From the NCBI RefSeq assembly GCF_000430705.1, contig NZ_AUMN01000030.1, positions 1-50,239 of the forward strand: 50,239 nucleotides of DNA, given 5' to 3'. The notes beneath the pieces are model-generated. The model was given only the letters and a program-made list of their open reading frames with translations. It was not told where the DNA came from and ran no database searches. The translations under genes were made by a program, and so were the position numbers. The stretch is from Arthrobacter castelli DSM 16402 (GTDB lineage Bacteria; Actinomycetota; Actinomycetes; Actinomycetales; Micrococcaceae). This document shows positions 44,131 through 50,239 of this stretch, one piece after another. The first letter of the stretch is position 1; each line of letters opens with the position of its first letter.

Positions 44131-44681
44131 TTTACTCTGTTGCTTCTTCGCTGGACGGTTACAACACCGATGCCCAGGGCGACTTCTCATGGGCCATGCC
44201 AAATGAGGAAGTCATCGCTGCAGTGACTGGCGACTTAGCGGATGTGAGCACCTATCTCTACGGGCGTCGCATGTACGAGGCGATGGAAGGTTGGGAAACC
44301 GACCCTTCCATCGCAGCCCAGTCACCCGAATCCGCTGTCTTCGCTGAAACATGGAAGGCCGCCGATAAAGTGGTCTTCTCATCGTCGCTGACCGAAGTAC
44401 GGACCGCTCACACACGCCTCGAACCCGAATTGTCGATCGCCGCCGTCGAAAGGGCGCGGCACGAGGCGGAAGGTGACCTGACCATCGAAGGACCAACTCT
44501 GGCCAAGAGCGCCCTGAAACTTGGCGTCGTCGACGTCATAGAATTACTCCTCTGCCCCGTCCTGGTCGGCGGGGGAACCTCAGTGTTCCCAGTGGGCATT
44601 TCTGCCGGTCTGCGCCTCACGCGCCACCGACGCTTCACCAACGGAATGCTCCAAGTCACCTACGAAGTAGATCGCCACTGA
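44118..44681 (+). CDS. RibD C-terminal/dihydrofolate reductase family protein
   Basis: 187 aa from ATG 44118; a TTG at 44106 would extend it. Motifs: RVIYSVASSLDGYNTDAQGDFSW at the start, TYLYGRRMYEAM, KVVFSSSLTEV, LTIEGPTLAKSALKLGVVDVIELLLCPVLVGGGTSVFP. This is the RibD_C-like DHFR fold, often annotated as dihydrofolate reductase family protein; NADPH-dependent reduction is likely, but the substrate is unknown. It is a full-length relative of the truncated gene at 23361. Confidence 0.92.
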   Translation: MGRVIYSVASSLDGYNTDAQGDFSWAMPNEEVIAAVTGDLADVSTYLYGRRMYEAMEGWETDPSIAAQSPESAVFAETWKAADKVVFSSSLTEVRTAHTRLEPELSIAAVERARHEAEGDLTIEGPTLAKSALKLGVVDVIELLLCPVLVGGGTSVFPVGISAGLRLTRHRRFTNGMLQVTYEVDRH

Positions 44682-44841
44682 CGCCCCATGCTGCAAGAAG
44701 CGCACCGGCAAACGCTCCCCAAACGGGAGACGTCCTTGGTCGACGGCGAAGTTGAGGAAATGGGCCGGGATCTCATTGGCCCAGTGCTCGACGCCGAGTC
44801 CAATTCCTTCGAAGTGGAAGTCCAGGTGGAGTAGTCTCCCC

Positions 44842-45315
44842 TCACCCGAGGACGTCGCGATAGTGTGTGGCTTTTGCCTCGTCGTCGCTGGGATCGTGGT
44901 CGAAGGGCTCCCCCGCCAGGTGCGCCTCGAGAGCTTCGACGCTGGTGTCCCAGCCGGCTGCGATGCGGGGCATCCATTCGAGGTCGAGGATGGTGTTGCT
45001 CAGGTATAGGACGGACCGGTCGCCGTCTGGCTCCACGGTCCAGCGCAGGTGCTCACCCGACCAGTCGAACGCGAACACGCGCGGTGGGTTGAACTCTGTC
45101 ACGCGAGAGTATTCCGCCTCTTCGCCTTCGAACAGGAATGCGATGCGCCCACCTTCGCGCGGCTCGTACTCGAGACGACATGGGAACCAGTGGACCAGCT
45201 CCTCGGGGTCGGTGATCGTCTGCCACACCAGCGTCGCCGAGTACGGCAAGCTGCGTCTCAGGAGCAGGACGGAATTGTTCGGATCGGTGCGGTCTACTGT
45301 GATTTCAGAGCTCAT
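44842..45315 (-). CDS. SRPBCC domain protein (AHSA1-like)
   Basis: 157 aa from ATG 45315. START/AHSA1-like helix-grip fold: VLLLRRSLPYSATLVWQTITDPEELVHWFPCRLEYEPREGGRIAFLFEG ... PRVFAFDWSGEHLRWTVEPDGDRSVLYLSNTI ... AAGWDTSVEALEAHLAG. Such proteins bind hydrophobic ligands; many are adjacent to ArsR regulators, as here. Third gene of the ArsR-SRPBCC-SRPBCC operon, 13 bases after the preceding stop. Confidence 0.9.
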   Translation of the reverse strand: MSSEITVDRTDPNNSVLLLRRSLPYSATLVWQTITDPEELVHWFPCRLEYEPREGGRIAFLFEGEEAEYSRVTEFNPPRVFAFDWSGEHLRWTVEPDGDRSVLYLSNTILDLEWMPRIAAGWDTSVEALEAHLAGEPFDHDPSDDEAKATHYRDVLG

Positions 45316-45328
45316 GATGCCTCCTGAT

Positions 45329-45760
45329 CTATTCGACGATGGAGCGTACGCCTTCAAGCATGGTTCCCCATCCGGAAGCCGTCTGTTCGGCGTAGCCGGA
45401 GAATTCAGCTGACATTTGGTGGGTGATGGTGACGATGCTTCCACTAGCTGCCGGCGCTATGTCGATGGTGACTGTGTCGGGTTCAATGTGCTCATCAACG
45501 CACCAAGTAAACGATAGGCGGTGAGGACGCTCGACGGCGAGGTAGGTGCCCCAGTGCCGGGCCAGTCCTTCCCTTCTTTGCTGGTCGAAACGGAAAATTC
45601 CGCCAACACGAGGATCCGTCTCAACCCGGACCATTTCACCCAGACCAGGGCTGAACCAGTGCGGCACGAGGCCGGGATCGATCCAGGCGTCGAAGACCTT
45701 CTCCGGCGCGGACTTCAGTTGCTTGGTGACCACGGTGTCCAGGGTCTTAACGGAATCCAT
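45329..45760 (-). CDS. SRPBCC domain protein (AHSA1-like)
   Basis: 143 aa. Helix-grip fold: VVTKQLKSAPEKVFDAWIDPGLVPHWFSPG ... VGGIFRFDQQ ... GTYLAVERPHRLSFTWCVDE ... GSIVTITHQMSAEFSGYAEQTASGWGTMLEGVRSIVE. Start ATG 45760 overlaps the ArsR gene's end by 14 bases. Second gene of the operon. Possible role: binding of an unknown ligand sensed or removed in concert with the regulator. Confidence 0.92.
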   Translation of the reverse strand: MDSVKTLDTVVTKQLKSAPEKVFDAWIDPGLVPHWFSPGLGEMVRVETDPRVGGIFRFDQQRREGLARHWGTYLAVERPHRLSFTWCVDEHIEPDTVTIDIAPAASGSIVTITHQMSAEFSGYAEQTASGWGTMLEGVRSIVE

Positions 45761-46115
45761 CTGCTTGTCCTTTCTGCGATGCTCCGGGTGTTGGTTCTTC
45801 TTGGAGGAGTTCGTCCATGGCGCTCAAGGAGTCGCTCCAAAGCTGCTCATAATGCTGCAGCCACTGCGTTACAGCAGCCATTGGCTGCGGACATAGGCGA
45901 CACCGATGATCACGGCCGCGGACTTCCCGGTGCACCAGGCCCGCACTCTCCAGCACGCGAACGTGCTTGGAAACCGCGGCAAGCGAGATTTCGAATGGAG
46001 CGGCGAGTTCAACGATGCCGCGTTCACCCTCGCTAAGGCTGCGGACAATGGTGCGGCGGGTGGGATCGGCCAACGCATGAAACGTTCTGTCAAGTGTGGC
46101 GCTTTGAGTTGTCAC
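45747..46115 (-). CDS. ArsR/SmtB-type regulator of an AHSA1 operon
   Basis: 122 aa. Winged helix: RTFHALADPTRRTIVRSLSEGERGIVELAAPFEISLAAVSKHVRVLESAGLVHREVRGRDHRCRL, with the DPTRR motif of the ArsR group linked to SRPBCC genes. No metal-binding cysteine motif (no CVC in helix alpha3), so the signal is not a metal of the ArsR/CadC kind. First gene of a three-gene operon. Confidence 0.94.
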   Translation of the reverse strand: MTTQSATLDRTFHALADPTRRTIVRSLSEGERGIVELAAPFEISLAAVSKHVRVLESAGLVHREVRGRDHRCRLCPQPMAAVTQWLQHYEQLWSDSLSAMDELLQEEPTPGASQKGQADGFR

Positions 46116-46179
46116 CCGGTCAGTAAAACATGATCACCAGCAACATTCAACCACTCGGTAAAATAAATACCCCGCTCTC

Positions 46180-46380
46180 GTGATCAAAGGAAGAAAGGCT
46201 TCGCCCTCTATGAGAGCAGCTCACGGCAGCGGAGATCAGAGGACCAAGCGATTAACGACGTATGGAGTCGTGGGCCGCACACCGACCGGCAAAGTCCACT
46301 TCTTTGGTCTCACTAACGGGCAACCGCCGGACCTCAAATTCGATGTCGAGGTCTACCCTGATCTGCACACCCCTCGCTAA
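46180..46380 (+). CDS. Small protein, paralogue of the 34984-35220 gene
   Basis: 66 aa, GTG 46180 (or ATG 46210). The second half, TPTGKVHFFGLTNGQPPDLKFDVEV, matches the small protein encoded beside tetR in 19 of 25 positions. The N-terminal part differs. No ribosome binding site is seen and the N-terminus may be wrong or truncated, so this may be a degraded copy. It lies just left of the tni module. Confidence 0.5.
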   Translation: MIKGRKASPSMRAAHGSGDQRTKRLTTYGVVGRTPTGKVHFFGLTNGQPPDLKFDVEVYPDLHTPR

Positions 46381-46460
46381 CAGATGCTCCCTACAACCAC
46401 ACCGAATATTGCTTCGCCCGTTAATCGGTCAAGGCTGTGGAACGCCACCCTGGTCCTGGC

Positions 46461-46543
46461 TGACAAAGAACGCGCCTGTACAGATCCACCTGCCGTCAGA
46501 CGTCAGTCTCATAGCGACCAGTCCAAATGTTCCAATGACAAAT
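46461..46543. repeat. Candidate TniA-binding repeats left of tniQ
   Basis: TGACAAA occurs at 46461-46467 and 46536-46542, same orientation, with TGTACAG (46477-46483) between. TnsB/TniA-type transposon ends carry several such direct repeats behind a terminal TGT. Only two copies are seen and no terminus is proven. Confidence 0.25.
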
Positions 46544-46547
46544 CGGT

Positions 46548-48020
46548 TCAGCAGAGGTGTTGGTAGTTCGCAGGTGGGAAGCTGGGGTCGCCGCCGGTGT
46601 GATCGGCCCACTGCCGCAGCAGCTCATTGCCTTGCCCGCCGTGGGAACCGTCGCCAGTATCCGCGGCGGTGTCGAAGAAGGATGGGTGGGCCGCTTCGCG
46701 GCGTAGCTGTCCGTAGTCGATGGGGTCCTCGGCGTCCCTGAGCCGTGCTGCGAGCCGCTGCAGGGTTGTGGTGATTTCGGTGGTGTCGTGTTGTTCTTGA
46801 ATCTTGTGCCACCAACTTGGGATGCGCAAGTGGTCCTTGTATTGCAGTCCGAGCCGGTTGCCGGTTCGGGACCATGATTCGCCGGTGCCGAGCCTGACGG
46901 TGAGCACGGCCATCCCGATCCGGTTCAACGTCGATATGCCGATGTTCAGGGTGTCGAGGATGTCGGGGAAGTATCCGGCCGGGACCCGGTCAGCCAGATG
47001 CACACTGCACGCGGCGGCCGCCGCCGTGCGTGCTGCCGGCGGCTGGACGCTTGTGGTGGCTGCTGCTGGAAGCGCCGTGGTGGCGTCGATGGTGGTGATG
47101 GTTTCTATCAGCTTCCGGTGTCCGGCGGCGAGTTTGGATAGCAGGTTGGCTGCCCTGATTCGGGCGGCGGACCCTGCCGGGTTCGGAGTGGGTTTGAGGG
47201 TGAATCCGTCGAGGAAGTCGAGGATTCCCAGGTAGTGGTTGAATGCTTCGCGGTTGATCACGTCGGTGCCGAACCACTCGCTGATGGCGTTGGGCCACCG
47301 GTCTGCATTCCGGGACAACTCCAACAGTGTCTGCTGTCCGGCGGCTGCCTGAGGATCGTCTACCGCTATCGGATCGGTTTGGCGCAGGTCGTGGCCGCAG
47401 CGGCGGGTGCGCCGCCGCCCATCCCGGTGGGTAATGATGGTGCCGGCGCATTCGCATCCCGGCGCCCGGGTCCACAGCCAGGCCGTGCCCCGCCACGGGC
47501 GCTGCCCGCAGGCCGGGCAGACGGTTTCCAGCCGGACGTGGTGGGCCGGGCAGATCACCGCCATCGGGTGGAGCCAATCGGCCAGCCACCGCCCATGATT
47601 CGCCTGCAAACAGGCCGGGCAGAACGAGCTGCCCGGCATGGCCGGACCCAGCACCGTCCCATGGGTCCGGAGAATGTAGGAGGTCAGGGTGGGCCGGAAC
47701 CAGGCCTCACCCATCGCCCGGATCGTCGAGGTGGGGTGGCCGGTGGCCGATGCGGCCTGCCACCCGTCCCGGGCGGCCGCCCGGTGGAAGGTGTCCAGGT
47801 TCTGTTTCCTGATCGGCAGGCCCATGGCCTTGGCGATAGTCTTCGGGTCCGACTGGTAGATCCCGGCCATGGCCTGCAGCCAGCTGCCAAACGTCTCGCC
47901 CCCGACCGGCTCAATCCGTAATGGCCATGGCCCCGTATCCGCCGATGGCACCACCCCGTCGGCAGCACCGGGGCCGGCGCCTGGCTCGGCTGGTTCAGGC
48001 GGTGGCGCGGGCCGCAGCAT
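46548..48020 (-). CDS. tniQ: TniQ family transposition target-selection protein
   Basis: 490 aa. N-terminal TniQ domain about 30-175: PWPLRIEPVGGETFGSWLQAMA ... with zinc-binding cysteines and histidines FCPACL (C134, C137), CPAHH (C157, H160, H161), CPACG (C168, C171) and CEC (C189, C191). C-terminal half (about 200-490) is helical with no recognised domain. TniQ/TnsD-type proteins direct insertion to a target site. ATG 48020 overlaps the tniB end by 26 bases. The length is between TniQ of Tn5053 (about 400) and TnsD (about 500). Confidence 0.9.
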   Translation of the reverse strand: MLRPAPPPEPAEPGAGPGAADGVVPSADTGPWPLRIEPVGGETFGSWLQAMAGIYQSDPKTIAKAMGLPIRKQNLDTFHRAAARDGWQAASATGHPTSTIRAMGEAWFRPTLTSYILRTHGTVLGPAMPGSSFCPACLQANHGRWLADWLHPMAVICPAHHVRLETVCPACGQRPWRGTAWLWTRAPGCECAGTIITHRDGRRRTRRCGHDLRQTDPIAVDDPQAAAGQQTLLELSRNADRWPNAISEWFGTDVINREAFNHYLGILDFLDGFTLKPTPNPAGSAARIRAANLLSKLAAGHRKLIETITTIDATTALPAAATTSVQPPAARTAAAAACSVHLADRVPAGYFPDILDTLNIGISTLNRIGMAVLTVRLGTGESWSRTGNRLGLQYKDHLRIPSWWHKIQEQHDTTEITTTLQRLAARLRDAEDPIDYGQLRREAAHPSFFDTAADTGDGSHGGQGNELLRQWADHTGGDPSFPPANYQHLC

Positions 48021-49059
48021 TATCGAGTGCCGTTGAACGGATCATCGCCGGTGTGATCGTCTCCGCCCCGCCGGTGATGGCCATAAAGCAGCACCGGTCC
48101 ACCAACGACACCAGCGAGGCGATATGGCCCTGGGTCCGCTCAAACATCAGCTCCGCATGATCGGTCAGCATCCCGGTTCGGGCGTCGGCGAGGATGATGT
48201 GCTGCTCAATAGTTGCCAGCACGTCGGCCCAGGCCCTCGCCCCGGCATCAGTGGAGATCGTGAAGGGTTCGACCGGGCACAACGTGGTCCGCCTCGCCGT
48301 CTGCGCCATCGCAGCCGACTCACCGGTCATCCCCTCATTGAAGAACGCCTTCGAAGCCAGCCCGACGCCGGTATAGAGGAAAGTGACCGGCAGTTCGTTG
48401 GCCAGCCACTTCAAATGATTACTCACCTCCACCCCGGTACGGTGGCGGAAATCCACAAAATGCAGATCATCGACCACGATCAGTCCCGTCTCGCACCGGC
48501 CCACATATTCGGTGGCCAGTGAGGCGAGTTTCGCCGCCGTGAGCTTCTCAATGGCCGGGTGCCCGTAGAACTCCACGATCTGACGGTTCAGCGACTTCAA
48601 TGTCATATTCGCCGCCAACGACACGAACACCACCGGCACCCGCTGATGCCCCGCCGAAGTCCTCTCACCCAGTCGGCGGATCTGCCGGCGGTGGAAGCGC
48701 CGGGCGTAAGTGGCAGCGATCGTGGTCTTGCCCAACCCCGGCGGAGCATCAATGGCCACGCCGCCTTTGATCCGGCCGCCGTCGCGGGCATTGGAATACA
48801 TCACCTGATCCAACACACTGACCACCGCGGTCAGTTGGTGGGTGCGGATCACCGGCATATTCACATTCCATACCCGGCGGCACTCATCATAATCCTCCCG
48901 CTCCTCCTCCCCCAGCTTCGACAGTTCCGCCATCGACAACCGCCGCAACGGGCGGCGGGACTGATCTTCGGCGAAGGCGAACCACCCCGACCGATGGGAA
49001 AACCCCAACCCCCGCGGGTGATTATCCCGCAACCAACGGGACCAGATGTTGGTGCTCAT
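47995..49059 (-). CDS. tniB: TniB AAA+ ATPase (transposition regulator)
   Basis: 354 aa. AAA+ ATPase of the TniB/TnsC/MuB group: Walker A APPGLGKTT (K111), Walker B LIVVDDLHF (D197, D198), sensor-type segment ELPVTFLYTGVGL. The N-terminal 65 residues (WSRWLRDNHPRGLGFSHRSGW ...) are a family-specific extension. In related elements it polymerises on target DNA and links TniQ to TniA. ATG 49059 overlaps the tniA stop as ATGA. Confidence 0.92.
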   Translation of the reverse strand: MSTNIWSRWLRDNHPRGLGFSHRSGWFAFAEDQSRRPLRRLSMAELSKLGEEEREDYDECRRVWNVNMPVIRTHQLTAVVSVLDQVMYSNARDGGRIKGGVAIDAPPGLGKTTIAATYARRFHRRQIRRLGERTSAGHQRVPVVFVSLAANMTLKSLNRQIVEFYGHPAIEKLTAAKLASLATEYVGRCETGLIVVDDLHFVDFRHRTGVEVSNHLKWLANELPVTFLYTGVGLASKAFFNEGMTGESAAMAQTARRTTLCPVEPFTISTDAGARAWADVLATIEQHIILADARTGMLTDHAELMFERTQGHIASLVSLVDRCCFMAITGGAETITPAMIRSTALDNAAARATA

Positions 49060-50239
49060 TCCATGAACTCCAACCCGCCCTCGGGATGATCCCGGTAATA
49101 CCTCTCAAACACATCCAACCCCTCATCATCCTCCTGCCCGGTCGGATTGCCGGCCGGTTCAGGTTTCTTCGGGCTGCGCCTGCTCAACAAGTCAATGACA
49201 CCGGGATAGGAGGCCGCCACGCGTGCATCCTCACGATCCTTGCCGTCGTGCCGGCTTTCGTCGTCGAGGGACGGGTCGGTGGTGCGTTGGGCGCTGAGCC
49301 GGCGCGCCAGTGATCGGTCGCGGCGGCTGCCGACCTCCCCCTTGGCCCAACTGGCCAGCAGCTGCCCGACCGCCTCATGCGGGTCCACGTGACGGTTTTC
49401 CCGGATGGCAACCGTCTTAGCATAGTCCGCCGCGTCCTGGCTGAATGGTGCATCCAGCCCCTGGGCGAACTGCCACTCCAGTGCCGACCAGTCACCGGTC
49501 TCGGGGTCGCGGAAGTAGATCTGGCGGATGTCGTGGGCGTCGTAGAAGAAGGGCCACTTGCCGGCGTGACGGCCGCGGTAGGCGGACTTGATGTTCCGGT
49601 ACCCATTCAGTCCCGGCCCGTTATAAATCTGGCCCTTCACCTCCACCCCGTAATGCTGGATGGTCCGCCAGTGCACCTGCAGGAACTCATAGGCCAATTC
49701 CGGCCGGGCGGGAAGCCGCAGCACACCGGTGCGGGCCCGGCCGATATCGAACAACTCCGCCGGGGAGAAGAACATCCCCGGCAGGTCGGGCAGTTGCAGG
49801 CTCGAGTGCTTCGTTCCGTGATACACGGTCCCGACCCATTCGCGGATCAACTGCTCCATCTCCGTGACCAACAAGTACGCCTGATCCTCGATATCCTTAC
49901 CACGTGAATAGACGTCCGGGCCCTTATAGGCAGGCAGGTGCTGCAGGAACGATTCCCGCAGTGTCCTGAAGAACCGCTCCACTGCCGGTTTGTCCGTCGG
50001 CTTATGCGGAATCGCCGGCTGCACATTAATCCCCAGCCGGGCGCAGGCACCAATCACATGATCAGACACATACTGCTTGCCGTGATCGACCACCACCGTC
50101 GACGGCACACACCCCCGATCCAAGGCCTCTTCACCGCCGGGGACGAGAACATTCTTCGGCACACCGTGATACGGAAAACCATCCCCGGCATCGTCACCGG
50201 CCGGTGGGCGCACCACCTGGAACAGGACATTGGCGACAT
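49056..50239 (-). CDS. tniA: TniA/TnsB-type DDE transposase, C-terminal part, runs off right edge
   Basis: 394 codons are visible; the frame continues past the right edge, so the 5' part is missing. The integrase core's second half is present: second catalytic aspartate in STVVVDHGKQYVSD and the glutamate in HKPTDKPAVERFFRTLRESF; the first Asp is outside the window. Then the Mu-transposase-type beta-barrel domain (YGVEVKGQIYNGPGLNGYRN ... WPFFYDAHDIRQIYFRDPETGDWSAL) and a C-terminal tail with RSLARRLSAQR, the region that contacts TniB in related systems. Cuts and joins transposon ends. Confidence 0.92.
   Translation of the reverse strand, partial: VANVLFQVVRPPAGDDAGDGFPYHGVPKNVLVPGGEEALDRGCVPSTVVVDHGKQYVSDHVIGACARLGINVQPAIPHKPTDKPAVERFFRTLRESFLQHLPAYKGPDVYSRGKDIEDQAYLLVTEMEQLIREWVGTVYHGTKHSSLQLPDLPGMFFSPAELFDIGRARTGVLRLPARPELAYEFLQVHWRTIQHYGVEVKGQIYNGPGLNGYRNIKSAYRGRHAGKWPFFYDAHDIRQIYFRDPETGDWSALEWQFAQGLDAPFSQDAADYAKTVAIRENRHVDPHEAVGQLLASWAKGEVGSRRDRSLARRLSAQRTTDPSLDDESRHDGKDREDARVAASYPGVIDLLSRRSPKKPEPAGNPTGQEDDEGLDVFERYYRDHPEGGLEFME

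Noticed and set aside
44690-44830. A minus-strand stretch reading LLHLDFHFEGIGLGVEHWAN and further, looking like protein sequence
   Set aside because: No start codon, no recognised family and it runs into the antisense of the DHFR-like gene; it may be a remnant but cannot be supported.
46529-46540. TGTCATTGGAAC read on the minus strand, looking like a Tn5053-type terminal TGTCA
   Set aside because: Its orientation would mark the right end of an element lying to the left, which would exclude the tni genes; no partner end was found.
46381-48020. CRISPR array or guide-like repeat near tniQ, as in CRISPR-associated transposons
   Set aside because: No regularly spaced repeats and no Cas gene in the window.

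Overview
The window is GC-rich, gene-dense DNA from an actinobacterium. Its centre (about 10.7-22.3 kb) carries the conserved actinobacterial cell-growth locus fhaA-fhaB-pstP-rodA-pbpA-pknA-pknB, converging on a pabA/trpG-like gene, a small membrane protein and a class E sortase, followed by crgA. The order matches the Mycobacterium tuberculosis Rv0011c-Rv0020c block near oriC. The three-gene minus-strand operon (sortase, small membrane protein, glutamine amidotransferase), the DUF222/HNH gene and the general gene style suggest Micrococcales, possibly Micrococcaceae. The genus cannot be fixed from sequence reading alone.

Left part (1-10.4 kb): a DUF222/HNH family gene cut by the window edge, a pirin, a ChaB-Rho_N protein, then a two-gene operon in which the NHEJ ligase gene ligD overlaps a phosphoketolase gene by ATGA. 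Divergent from ligD is ku, so the whole bacterial NHEJ pair is here, with a striking tandem repeat in the shared upstream region. A CPBP-family membrane protease, an unrecognised protein and a tRNA-Leu(CAG) follow.

Centre (10.7-22.3 kb): seven plus-strand genes joined by 4-base overlaps or very short gaps form one transcription unit. It covers phosphorylation-dependent control of peptidoglycan synthesis: two PASTA-containing Ser/Thr kinases, their PP2C phosphatase, two FHA phosphothreonine readers, a SEDS glycosyltransferase and its class B transpeptidase. CrgA links this to the divisome.

Right part (22.3-46.4 kb): an accessory region with short one- to three-gene units, many transcription factors (Lrp, MarR, TetR, GlxA/AraC, HxlR, ArsR) each beside a likely target, and small detoxification or resistance-type genes (VOC proteins, RibD/DHFR-like proteins, SRPBCC proteins, DrrAB-type ABC exporter, TmrB-like ATPase, SDR, methyltransferases, MFS and APC transporters). 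It contains broken genes: a 5'-truncated RibD-like gene, an aadA-like aminoglycoside nucleotidyltransferase remnant without its catalytic half, a frameshifted methyltransferase and a DUF3052-like fragment. This points to repeated insertion and decay.

Right edge (46.5-50.2 kb): a tniQ-tniB-tniA transposition module of the Tn5053/Tn7-like type, tniA running off the window. Its orientation puts the accessory region on the side where such elements carry cargo, but no terminus was proved.
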